Shown here piece after piece: positions 5,000 through 12,953 of a DNA stretch of 28,345 bases. A program made the position numbers and the translations under genes. The notes under the pieces were generated by a model that was given only the letters and a program-made list of their open reading frames with translations, was not told the DNA's origin and did no database searches. The stretch is taken from positions 1 to 28,345 of the IMG/VR virus record IMGVR_UViG_3300006919_000305. One strand, written 5' to 3'. Source of the stretch: a virus. Within the stretch, counting starts at the first letter, position 1. Every line of letters begins with the position of its first letter.

Positions 5000-7285
5000 T
5001 TAAGCAACCCTCTCAATAAATTTGTTCAAAAGCACTCTGGAAGTGATTCTTCCTTTCATACTTTTACTGAATAATTGTCTGATTCGTCCTGCTTTCATAT
5101 CATTTGTAATCTCTGAAATATCAGTTGTTTCAACTTCCATCTTTTTACCATTCATTACAAAGTATTGGTCATAACCACTTTGTTCTACACAAGCAACATT
5201 GTTCTTTAACCAATCTTTTTTATTCTTCTCATATTTTTCTCTATCTGACCATTTGTTACCAAAGTATCTTTCAGCTTCATATGATCTAACATTTTTTAGA
5301 ATATAGAAACCTAAGTTAACAACACCATATTTACTTTTTAATATTGTCAATAGTAAACTAGTCAATCTTTGACCACTGTAAGAAAAAACATCATCTGGTA
5401 ATGTATATGATTTCTTACCGTGTTTTAATATCATTTGACCTGAGTAACCACTTCGTTCCATCTTGCCTTCTACATCTGAATAGACACCGTGGTAACCATT
5501 AGCACCACCATCTGTTAGTGTCATAAAATTCATTTTTTCAATATTATATTTCTTTTTGAATTTTGGAACAATGTCTAACATCATAATAAGAGCTTCGTTT
5601 AATGGAGTATTTCCTAAACTATATTTGTTAGGCATACCAAAGTTTTGACCGTTCTCATATCTACTTTCCCAATCTTCGTATCTTCTTCTTCTACTATAAT
5701 TTCTTTCATAGTATAAACCTGAAGAATACATATACATCATTGATTCGTCTAATTCTCTTTTATTCATTCTGTGGCTGGCAATGTTAACACAATGTGCTTG
5801 TTCAACAGCAAGGTCACCCTCTTTTTTAGAGAACACTTTTTTTTCGTTTTCTATATTCGACCATCTGTCATCACCTTTGTAGTATTCACTTGTAAAGAAA
5901 TAAACTTCAAAAGGTATATTTACTTTTTGACAAAAATAAACTAAGTTAATTAATTGATCTACCGTCTTTTTAATAACATCACACATTGAACCAGACCAAT
6001 CAAGTAACATAATCATACCGTGGTTTTTAGCGTCTGGTGTGATTGTTAATCTTTTAAAGATATCATCTGAAAACTTGTAGTTTTTAAGTTTTAAAGGATC
6101 TAAGACACCAGTTTTATCTTGTGATGATCTTTTATAAGCTGTAGCAGCTTTCTTCATCTCAAATTCTTTAACAAGATAATTAACAGTTTTTTGATTGTCT
6201 TTTTTAAATGATTTAAAGTCTTGCTTTAAGAAGTTTAAATATTTGATGTGGTCATCACTCCAAGAACTTGGTTTAGTTTGAGTAATAATATGTTTTCTAA
6301 AATCTTCTAAAAATGTTTTATACGAAACAATTGTATCAGATAAACTAACATCTGGAACATTAGCATAAATGTATTCTTTATCACCATCGTGGAGTTTAGA
6401 TTGGTTTTCTTCATAAGACATATTAGTAATAGAACCAAACTTACCACCATCAGCTGAACTTTCAGGTGTTTTTTTAGCACTATTAGATAATTGATTTTGT
6501 TCTTTTTTATCTTCATCGGATTTATCATCTGATTGAGAACTACCAGATTGTGATGATTCATTTTCATCTGATTCTTCTAAGTCGTTTTCACCATTACTAT
6601 CTTTTTGGTTTTGACCCTCATTTTTATTATCTGAATCACCGTCTTCTTCATCATCAGATAAATCATAGTTTTCTACAATAGGGTGATTATCAAAATCAGG
6701 TAATTTTTTTAATTCTTCGATTTGTTTTTTCTGCCAATCTAACATCTCTTTAGCAAGAGCAATAACATCATCAAAAGTTTTTATATTGTCAACTTTTTGG
6801 ATCCAAGATTTTTCTTCTTTTGAAAAATTAAATTTAATTCTGTTTAATGATTTTGATCTCATATTAATTTTATCAATTAACATTAAATCAGTATCAACAT
6901 CTTTACCCATAAGTGAAAAGAAATTTTGTTTATTTAAAATATCAAAACCATTCATATAGTTTATAACTACACCTGGATATTTACTTTGAATTAGTTTATC
7001 AATTCTAGTATCTTCTAACACATTACAATATGATCTTAATTCAGGATCATCTGATATAGATTTCCAACCATCAGTTGGTGTCCATAATGCGTGAGAACAT
7101 TCGTGTGCTATTAACATATCATATACATCACCACTTTGTACTTTAAATATTGGTAATGTTAAGATACGATTTTTTGTGTCAAAACTAGCTGTCTTAACTT
7201 TATTGTGTCTAACTTCTAAGTTTTCAGTCGCTATTAATTTCGCTAACTGACCCTTAGTATTGATATTGATATTTTGTGTAGTCAT
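5000..7285 (-). CDS. CobT-like protein: HExxH metal site plus VWA domain
   Basis: This 761-aa protein starts at the ATG at 7283-7285 (MTTQNINI). An N-terminal metal site is seen as HECSH (61-65) with a downstream LEDTRID acid (E91), typical of zinc-metallopeptidase-like CobT-family proteins. A long Asp/Glu/Ser-rich linker follows (about 206-263). The C-terminal von Willebrand A domain has MIDAS residues DWSGS (429-433), T560 (NTPLNEAL) and D592 (TLTDGG). It is the natural partner of the AAA+ gene downstream, as in CobS/CobT and MoxR/VWA pairs. A longer frame to 7321 would begin inside the promoter and is rejected. The -10 lies only 7 nt from the ATG, so the mRNA should be leaderless. Whether the site cleaves peptides is unknown. 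Confidence 0.87.
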   Translation of the reverse strand: MTTQNININTKGQLAKLIATENLEVRHNKVKTASFDTKNRILTLPIFKVQSGDVYDMLIAHECSHALWTPTDGWKSISDDPELRSYCNVLEDTRIDKLIQSKYPGVVINYMNGFDILNKQNFFSLMGKDVDTDLMLIDKINMRSKSLNRIKFNFSKEEKSWIQKVDNIKTFDDVIALAKEMLDWQKKQIEELKKLPDFDNHPIVENYDLSDDEEDGDSDNKNEGQNQKDSNGENDLEESDENESSQSGSSQSDDKSDEDKKEQNQLSNSAKKTPESSADGGKFGSITNMSYEENQSKLHDGDKEYIYANVPDVSLSDTIVSYKTFLEDFRKHIITQTKPSSWSDDHIKYLNFLKQDFKSFKKDNQKTVNYLVKEFEMKKAATAYKRSSQDKTGVLDPLKLKNYKFSDDIFKRLTITPDAKNHGMIMLLDWSGSMCDVIKKTVDQLINLVYFCQKVNIPFEVYFFTSEYYKGDDRWSNIENEKKVFSKKEGDLAVEQAHCVNIASHRMNKRELDESMMYMYSSGLYYERNYSRRRRYEDWESRYENGQNFGMPNKYSLGNTPLNEALIMMLDIVPKFKKKYNIEKMNFMTLTDGGANGYHGVYSDVEGKMERSGYSGQMILKHGKKSYTLPDDVFSYSGQRLTSLLLTILKSKYGVVNLGFYILKNVRSYEAERYFGNKWSDREKYEKNKKDWLKNNVACVEQSGYDQYFVMNGKKMEVETTDISEITNDMKAGRIRQLFSKSMKGRITSRVLLNKFIERVA

Positions 7286-7292
7286 ACTTTGG

Positions 7293-7321
7293 ATCCTATA
7301 TGAAAACACCTCAAATGTCAA
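7293..7321 (-). promoter_or_regulatory. Sigma70-type promoter placing +1 at the CobT-like ATG
   Basis: TTGACA (7316-7321), a 17-nt spacer and TAGGAT (7293-7298) on the minus strand. Seven bases separate the -10 from the ATG at 7285, so transcription should start at or one base before the start codon. No ribosome site fits in the transcript. Confidence 0.75.
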
Positions 7322-7357
7322 GCGTTTATTTTTTGTTGATAAATAAGGGTTTTTTAA

Positions 7358-7456
7358 CTATTTTTGTTCTGGTTTTGTTCGGTTTTCACATTCCGGACAC
7401 GAATCGTAGATGATTCTACCACACCAGATACAGCTAGAATAACTATCTTCCGACAT
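7358..7456 (-). CDS. Small zinc-ribbon-like protein (32 aa)
   Basis: A short frame encodes 32 residues with two CxxC knuckles: C9-IW-C12 and C20-PE-C23, followed by a Lys/Arg/Gln tail. This is the minimal zinc-ribbon arrangement. It starts 14 bases inside the end of the DruA-like gene in another frame, a normal overlap for this genome, and fills most of the otherwise empty gap before the next promoter. No strong Shine-Dalgarno is visible, so translation would depend on coupling. Small zinc ribbons in phages often bind nucleic acid or RNA polymerase; no function can be assigned. A chance frame with two spaced CxxC pairs is possible but unlikely. Confidence 0.6.
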   Translation of the reverse strand: MSEDSYSSCIWCGRIIYDSCPECENRTKPEQK

Positions 7457-8741
7457 CTGAAAGATACTTATCTTTACATTCTTCCCAAGTCATATAGATA
7501 ATATCATCATAAAAGTGTGTTTCTTTTGATACTCTATCTTGTTTCTTTAAACTTGATAATCTTTTTTTAGCATATTTATTCTTCCATAAATCAGATAATG
7601 CCTCAACAGAATTGTCAAACTTTCTGACCAATTTATCTTCTTTTATTTCTTCTCTTAAAAATTCGTTAGTATTTTCAAAGAGTTCTCCAAAGTAAATGCC
7701 TCTAGCGTGTTCAGATTTTATTAACTTTTTATCAATTCCTAATTTTGAGTAAGTAAAATTATGTGACCTATTTCTATGATCTCTTTTATGTGGCTGACCT
7801 GTGTCCTTTTTCGCCACATACCATTCAAAGTATTTGTATGTATGATTCTTCTTTAACCAATTCTGTATCATATATCTTGTAGGTCTAGTAGGTTCATATG
7901 CAACAGAACCAGCAGACCACCCCATTTTCTTCCAATGTTTCAATCTATCATACTGACTTAATGGTATTTCTTTTGTTTTACCATATAAACTTGTTGTAGT
8001 AACTCCTACTAATTTATCTTTGTATTGATGTTCCCACGTTTTCTCTACTGTATCTGATAAACACAATAACGCAAGTAGTTTACCACCAACCAAGTTATAA
8101 CCTAATGGTTGTATTGGTACAATGGTACTGCCTATACAAGTATGATTAATCATTCTTTGAGTTTTAGCTTCTCTGTCCCAACCAATATGATTATCACGTG
8201 GTGTTAAATCTAAAAAGTCTGAGGACATACAAGTAACACCTAGTAATTTTTCTGTTTTCTTATCTCTAATTAAGAAGTTAAGATTTCTACCAATGTTACT
8301 ATTATTCTTCATTGTAGATAGGAAAGTTCTCATACCATTCCAAATAGCAGGCATTTTAGAACCAGTAATAGATTTTACAGTGTCACCATCTGTCCATAAT
8401 AATTCAGGCTCTAAGTAAAGATATTCTTCAGGATCTTCAGGTAACCAAAAGTTATTTTTTATCTCTTGTAATAATGCACCTTGTTCAGGATTCTTCAGTG
8501 CCGGTTTATCATCAAAAAAACTATTTGTTTCTACTGTTGGATATTTGTCGTGTACTTCACACCATTTTTGATATAAAGTATATTCTTTTACATTCATAGC
8601 AGATACAAAAGACAAGTCTTTAATTAAGGCCTCTTTTAATATATCTGTATCTACGTCTGGTATTTTATCTAAAGGATTATGTTCTTGCCAACTGTTCCAC
8701 TGGTCATCAATAGACATTCCTTTTTTCCAACTATAAGCCAT
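7443..8741 (-). CDS. DruA-like protein (DUF4338)
   Basis: The 432-aa protein carries the DUF4338 core in its middle: NFLIRDKKTEKLLGVTCMSS, then DFLDLTPRDNHIGW, then a hydrophobic PIQPLGYNLVGGKLLALL segment and WEHQYKDKLVGVTTTS. DUF4338 is the domain of DruA in the Druantia defence system and of related proteins in mobile elements and phages; the biochemical activity is not well established. It has its own promoter at 8748-8776 with only 6 nt between -10 and ATG, so the mRNA should be leaderless. The zinc-ribbon frame overlaps its end. There are no other Druantia genes here, so this is a lone phage member, perhaps nucleic-acid acting (inference). Confidence 0.78.
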   Translation of the reverse strand: MAYSWKKGMSIDDQWNSWQEHNPLDKIPDVDTDILKEALIKDLSFVSAMNVKEYTLYQKWCEVHDKYPTVETNSFFDDKPALKNPEQGALLQEIKNNFWLPEDPEEYLYLEPELLWTDGDTVKSITGSKMPAIWNGMRTFLSTMKNNSNIGRNLNFLIRDKKTEKLLGVTCMSSDFLDLTPRDNHIGWDREAKTQRMINHTCIGSTIVPIQPLGYNLVGGKLLALLCLSDTVEKTWEHQYKDKLVGVTTTSLYGKTKEIPLSQYDRLKHWKKMGWSAGSVAYEPTRPTRYMIQNWLKKNHTYKYFEWYVAKKDTGQPHKRDHRNRSHNFTYSKLGIDKKLIKSEHARGIYFGELFENTNEFLREEIKEDKLVRKFDNSVEALSDLWKNKYAKKRLSSLKKQDRVSKETHFYDDIIYMTWEECKDKYLSDVGR

Positions 8742-8747
8742 AATCTA

Positions 8748-8776
8748 ATAATATCACAAAGTTACAGGAAAGTCAA
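8748..8776 (-). promoter_or_regulatory. Sigma70-type promoter placing +1 at the DruA-like ATG
   Basis: TTGACT (8771-8776), a 17-nt spacer and TATTAT (8748-8753) on the minus strand. Only six bases (TAGATT) lie between the -10 and the ATG at 8741, so the A of ATG is the expected +1. The -35 lies in the loop of the hairpin at 8765-8785. Confidence 0.75.
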
Positions 8777-8785
8777 TGCTTCCTG
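8765..8785 (-). terminator. Short hairpin after the oxygenase gene, -35 in its loop
   Basis: CAGGAA/TTCCTG (8765-8770/8780-8785) forms a 6-bp stem with a 9-nt loop, one base beyond the upstream stop codon. On the minus strand the sequence after it is GTAACTTT, so terminator strength is doubtful. The loop contains the next unit's TTGACT. Confidence 0.4.
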
Positions 8786-8786
8786 G

Positions 8787-9407
8787 CTACAGTGTTACTT
8801 TTGTTATATCTTCACCTATTTTACCTCTAAAATAAAGGTTAAACGCCAAGGAGTATCTCTTTTCTTGTGATTTGTTTTTCTCTACACTGTGTGCTAAATA
8901 ACTAGGAAACAATAATATTTTACCAGGTGTTACAGCAAAATTGTAATTCTCACAATTATAGTCTGTTGATTCTGTATAATCTAAATATATTATACTTTGA
9001 AACGGAGTTGAACCGGTCAAAGGTCTATCAAATGAAATATCACCTGAATTTTTTGGATGATCTAAGTAATAAACACCACTTAGTATAGAGTTTCCGTGTA
9101 TATGTGGTTGTGCCCAATCACCTGGATGATGAACATTAATCCAAGAATTTAATACTTCAATATTAATGTTTCTTTTAGATTTAAAATAATCAAATACGTA
9201 CCTTTCAGCACATTTTATTATACTCTTTTCCAGGTCAACAAATTCTGGTTGTTTTAATATAAACTTATCGTTTGTAAAATCACCATTACCAATAGGCATT
9301 CTTTCATAATTTATTTGTTTTGCTTTTTTTAACCATTCGTCTTTTACAGGAATATGATCCTCGTAAACAACAGTAGGAAATAAATTATGTACTCTGTACT
9401 CAGGCAT
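8787..9407 (-). CDS. 2-oxoglutarate/Fe(II) oxygenase (TIGR02466 type)
   Basis: The 206-aa protein is the best family match of the set: FPTVVY near the N-terminus, W89-INVHHPGDWAQPHIHGN with metal ligands H102 and H104, SGVYYLDHP, a GDISFDRP strand, then PGKILLFPSYLAHSV with distal H173 and KRYSLAFN with R184. All residues for Fe(II) and 2-oxoglutarate binding are present, so it is likely an active oxygenase with unknown substrate. Its start overlaps the peptide deformylase gene by eight bases, and it is the last gene of the gp55-to-deformylase transcription unit. Confidence 0.9.
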   Translation of the reverse strand: MPEYRVHNLFPTVVYEDHIPVKDEWLKKAKQINYERMPIGNGDFTNDKFILKQPEFVDLEKSIIKCAERYVFDYFKSKRNINIEVLNSWINVHHPGDWAQPHIHGNSILSGVYYLDHPKNSGDISFDRPLTGSTPFQSIIYLDYTESTDYNCENYNFAVTPGKILLFPSYLAHSVEKNKSQEKRYSLAFNLYFRGKIGEDITKVTL

Positions 9408-9948
9408 TTTCTCTTCGCTTTTGCATTTCAGCTATCATCTTTTCTGCTTTTTCAAAAGCTCTTTTAATTTTAAACTTACTAGCGTGGTCTAAAAATACTT
9501 TACCTAACATATGGTCATATTCGTGTTGGAATATTCTACTCATCATACCGTCTAAATGGCCTTCTTGTAAATCGCCATTCTCGTCTTCATACTTAACAAC
9601 AACTTTACGTGGTCTTGTTATAGATAGAAATACAAAAGGATAAGTTAAACAACCCTCTTTCATTACTAAAGTTTCCTCACTACTAGAAATTATCATAGGA
9701 TTAAAACAAGTCATTTTCAATCCGTTCTCTATTTGTGGATGACCACCTAATACAAACATATTAAAAGGTAAACCAACTTGATTAGCCGATAGACCTATAC
9801 CACCGTGTTTGCCCATTGCGTCAAACATTGCCTCTTGTAATTCTTTTCTATCTTTATATCCCTCGTCTTTTAACATATCATCTGTAAAGGGTGCTATTGC
9901 TGATTTTACTCGTGGATCGTTTGGTGGTATTAATTTTAGTTCTTTCAT
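9400..9948 (-). CDS. def: Peptide deformylase
   Basis: The protein removes the N-formyl group from new proteins, using a metal held by one Cys and two His. All three family motifs are visible (numbered from an upstream in-frame GTG, three codons before the ATG chosen): GGIGLSANQ (52-60), EGCLTYP (101-107) with the Cys ligand, and QHEYDHMLG (144-152). The ATG at 9946-9948 follows the upstream stop at once (TAATATG); the GTG at 9957 is an alternative start. Marine phages are known to carry deformylases, thought to help rapid processing of phage or photosystem proteins. Here no photosystem gene is in view, so general support of translation is the simpler idea. Confidence 0.93.
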   Translation of the reverse strand: MKELKLIPPNDPRVKSAIAPFTDDMLKDEGYKDRKELQEAMFDAMGKHGGIGLSANQVGLPFNMFVLGGHPQIENGLKMTCFNPMIISSSEETLVMKEGCLTYPFVFLSITRPRKVVVKYEDENGDLQEGHLDGMMSRIFQHEYDHMLGKVFLDHASKFKIKRAFEKAEKMIAEMQKRRENA

Positions 9949-9949
9949 A

Positions 9950-10660
9950 TTATTCACTTTCTATAATGTTATTTTTAATTTCTTTTAGTAAGATTTCTTT
10001 CATTTTTGATTCTTTAAATCTTCTATATCTCTTAGCTAAGGGTACAAATTTTTCCCAATCGGAAGAAAAAGCACAAGAATTTAAAATCTGTTTCATTCTC
10101 TTATTCATATCAAATCTAACTAATTCTATATTATTATTGGTATCAAAATGACAGTATAACATATCTTCGTTTTCTTCAATTTTAAATTCATCACCCCACA
10201 TATTAAATTCAACATTTATATTTCTAAACCATTTTGATATATTTAGTTTGCCTGGAACAATAGATCCATACGACAAATGTGGTGATTTAGAAAAATATGG
10301 TGACGTAATTGTCATACTTATATCTTCTTCACTAAAAAATACATATGATAAATTCATATTAAATAAAAAACTATCTTTTAAATTTGGTTGATGATTGACA
10401 TATGTTGATATAAAGTTTTTTGATATAGTTTTCAATTCATCATTTTCTAGTTTATAATGTGATGTCATAGGACATTTAACCACAACAATTTGTTTTGTTA
10501 AATCTTTAACTGCTGGACAATACATTAAGTTTTGATCTTTAGGTATATCTTTATTCATATTTGATTGTAAATCATCAAACAATACTGTAGGGTCTTTATA
10601 TAGTATAGACCAATCTACAGGATCAGTTTCAGTTACAGGTGACCAATATATCTTTGTCAT
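9950..10660 (-). CDS. Conserved hypothetical protein (236 aa)
   Basis: I recognise no catalytic motif. The protein begins MTKIYWSPVTETDPVDWSIL and contains several aromatic, strand-like stretches (SYVFFSEEDISMTITSPYFS). It ends in a basic helix (KRMKQILNSCAF... KRYRRFKESKMKEILLKEI). Its start overlaps the gp46 stop by four bases and its stop is directly followed by the deformylase start, so it belongs to the gp47-gp46 recombination operon. No signal peptide or membrane span is seen. A position next to gp46 suggests a DNA-related or particle role, but this is context only. Confidence 0.75.
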   Translation of the reverse strand: MTKIYWSPVTETDPVDWSILYKDPTVLFDDLQSNMNKDIPKDQNLMYCPAVKDLTKQIVVVKCPMTSHYKLENDELKTISKNFISTYVNHQPNLKDSFLFNMNLSYVFFSEEDISMTITSPYFSKSPHLSYGSIVPGKLNISKWFRNINVEFNMWGDEFKIEENEDMLYCHFDTNNNIELVRFDMNKRMKQILNSCAFSSDWEKFVPLAKRYRRFKESKMKEILLKEIKNNIIESE

Positions 10661-12372
10661 ACTTGTGCAATCCTTGTAAAGTTGTGTTCCTTTTCAAATC
10701 TAATTGTATTAGTAAACTTATCAAATAATATATCTCCTTTATGTGATATAATAAAGATATTTTCTTTTGACATTGTATTCATTATCTTAAAAAAATCATC
10801 TGTACCTTGTCCATCTAATGACGAATCAAATATCTCATCTAAAACCAATAAGTTAGTATTGGTACTATTTTTCATTTTTGCAATAGAACGCCAAGTAAAT
10901 AACAATGCAAGGTCTATTCTCATTTTCTCACCCTCACTAAAGTTATTATAATTAAAGGTATCTCTAAATCTACTTTTTACTGTTTCGTTAAACTCTTCAT
11001 CTAAATGAAACGATACAAAGAAATCCATTGATTGTAAATACTGATTAATTAATGTATTCATAATAGGTAAGTATTTTTTAATTATCTTTGCTTTTGCACC
11101 TCTATCGTTTAATATTTCTCTTAATATATCAACATATGCTTTTTGTTCTACTACATTATCTAATTCTTTTTTAGCTTCATTTAAATTTGTTTGTAATTGT
11201 TCTAATTGTTGTTCGATTTTACTAGCGTCTGTTTGTTTATTTTCTAATAATAATATTTCTTCGTGTATCTTATCACTATATTTTTTTAATTCGTCAATAG
11301 ATGTATTGATTTTTACCACATTTAAATTTAAATCAGATAATTTCTTAGATATTTGGTCAAACTCTTTTATTTTTTCTTCGTTTTTAGATATTTCTTCTAA
11401 TAGGTTTTTTACACCATCTTCCAATACTGTTATCTTATTCTTTTCCTGTACAATCTTTTCATCTTTAAAATCTTCTTCTAATGGTTGTGTACAAGTAGGA
11501 CAAGTATCATTTTCTTCAAAGAAAGATAAACTTTTTTTATGATTTTCTAAATTTTGTTCTATCTTTGTTTCTAATTTATATAACTTTTTTAATTTATTAT
11601 CTGTTACATCTTTATCTGTTAATTTAACATTTGTCTTTTCAATCTCATCATTATACTTGGCAATCTTTTGTCTATAATCTTGTAGGTCTTCCTCATTCTT
11701 TTTAATAGTATCTTGTTTATAATCTTTATCACTAACATTTCTATTCTTAATTTCATTATAATGTTTAGTTTCTAATTCATATTTTGATTCTAGTAAATCA
11801 GCTTTATGTTTAATTTCTGTTACTGTTTTCTGTAAATCAGATTGTTGACTTCTCAATATTAAATCCATTAAACCAAAAACTCTAATATCAAGTATCTCTT
11901 CTACCACTTCTCTTCTATAACGTGGTTTCATTTTCATAAATGGTTCGTATGATGAACTACCTAATATAACAACTTGAATAAAAGAACGATAGTTTAGTTT
12001 CATAATATTAGTTTCTAAGTATTTTTGATAATCAATACTAGAAGCTTCTTGGTTTAATAAAACACCATCCTCATATATTTCAAATATGTTTGGTTTAATA
12101 CCTCTAATAACTTTGTAAGATTTAGTACCAACTTGAAAGTGTATCTCTACTTCAGCGCCACTTGAATTAATTGTATTTACCATTTGTTCTTTTTTAATTA
12201 ATCTAAACGGTTTATTAAATAAAACAAAACATAAAGCATCCAATAATGTTGATTTACCTGCACCGTTTGTACCAACAATTAATGTGGTCGGTGCCTTATC
12301 TAACTCAACTTCAATAGGTGTATTACCTGTTGATAAAAAGTTTTTCCATTTTATCTTTTTAAATATTATCAT
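10657..12372 (-). CDS. 46: Recombination nuclease subunit gp46 (SbcC/Rad50-like)
   Basis: The 571-aa SMC-like ATPase has Walker A GTNGAGKST (34-42), a long coiled coil on both sides of a zinc hook CPTC (291-294), an ABC signature NFSEGEKMR (477-485) and Walker B NLLVLDEIFD (507-516). With gp47 it forms the Mre11-Rad50-type nuclease that resects DNA ends for recombination-dependent replication and degrades host DNA. Length matches T4 gp46 (560 aa). In the operon it is separated from gp47 by an oxygenase gene; starts and stops overlap by 1-4 bases throughout. Confidence 0.96.
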   Translation of the reverse strand: MIIFKKIKWKNFLSTGNTPIEVELDKAPTTLIVGTNGAGKSTLLDALCFVLFNKPFRLIKKEQMVNTINSSGAEVEIHFQVGTKSYKVIRGIKPNIFEIYEDGVLLNQEASSIDYQKYLETNIMKLNYRSFIQVVILGSSSYEPFMKMKPRYRREVVEEILDIRVFGLMDLILRSQQSDLQKTVTEIKHKADLLESKYELETKHYNEIKNRNVSDKDYKQDTIKKNEEDLQDYRQKIAKYNDEIEKTNVKLTDKDVTDNKLKKLYKLETKIEQNLENHKKSLSFFEENDTCPTCTQPLEEDFKDEKIVQEKNKITVLEDGVKNLLEEISKNEEKIKEFDQISKKLSDLNLNVVKINTSIDELKKYSDKIHEEILLLENKQTDASKIEQQLEQLQTNLNEAKKELDNVVEQKAYVDILREILNDRGAKAKIIKKYLPIMNTLINQYLQSMDFFVSFHLDEEFNETVKSRFRDTFNYNNFSEGEKMRIDLALLFTWRSIAKMKNSTNTNLLVLDEIFDSSLDGQGTDDFFKIMNTMSKENIFIISHKGDILFDKFTNTIRFEKEHNFTRIAQV

Positions 12373-12953
12373 TCTTTATCCCACATTACATTACCTGACA
12401 CACTTATTCTTTCCACATTTGATTTAAATGGTGCTACGTGATGTCTTAGTTTTGCATTAAATATAAAAGCATCTCTTTCGTTTGGCATAAATGCTCTTTC
12501 TGATAATACATAATCTTGTGTTTCTCCATAGTTAAATACTACACTGCCTGGCCCGAAATCATTTGATACAGATTCAGCATTTTCTAATTTTATTAATTCA
12601 GGTACTTGTAGATATATTACAAAAGATAATTCACCACTATGAATATGTGGAGGATTAAAATCACCTGCTTTCATAAAATTAATCCACAAATTTTTTACTC
12701 TTAATAAGTCTTTTTTGGGTTCTCTTTGTTCTATGAAACTATTATATGAGTTTACATAATCAGTTAAATGTGGTGTAAATTTTTGTGCAAACCATTTTAT
12801 ATCTTCATCTTCATATTGATTTTCTTTATTTAAATGTCCTGCTAATTTATTTCTATAATCAATAGTAGTTTGTCTACCTCTATCTAGTAATTCTTTTCTA
12901 AACTCTTCGTCTATTTGAAAATGATATAATAAAGGACCAAAGTTATAAAACAT
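12369..12953 (-). CDS. 2-oxoglutarate/Fe(II) oxygenase-like protein between gp47 and gp46
   Basis: The 194-aa protein has the core W90-INFMKAGDFNPPHIHSG, with ligands H103 and H105, then LSFVIYLQVP, a distal HH pair (171-172, RHHVAPF) and R182 in ERISVSGN. This fits the 2OG-Fe(II) fold, although the SGVYY strand is replaced by SFVIY, so it is a divergent subgroup. It shares one base with the gp47 stop and overlaps the gp46 start by four bases. It is therefore locked into the recombination nuclease operon and made in step with gp46/gp47. Substrate unknown. Confidence 0.82.
   Translation of the reverse strand: MFYNFGPLLYHFQIDEEFRKELLDRGRQTTIDYRNKLAGHLNKENQYEDEDIKWFAQKFTPHLTDYVNSYNSFIEQREPKKDLLRVKNLWINFMKAGDFNPPHIHSGELSFVIYLQVPELIKLENAESVSNDFGPGSVVFNYGETQDYVLSERAFMPNERDAFIFNAKLRHHVAPFKSNVERISVSGNVMWDKE

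Noticed and set aside
6307-6567. Minus-strand frame inside the acidic linker of the CobT-like gene
   Set aside because: Out-of-frame reading of a low-complexity GAT/GAA-rich region; no independent start signal.
7286-7321. Longer N-terminus of the CobT-like protein (12 more residues)
   Set aside because: Those codons overlap the -35 and -10 of the promoter, so they would not be in the mRNA.
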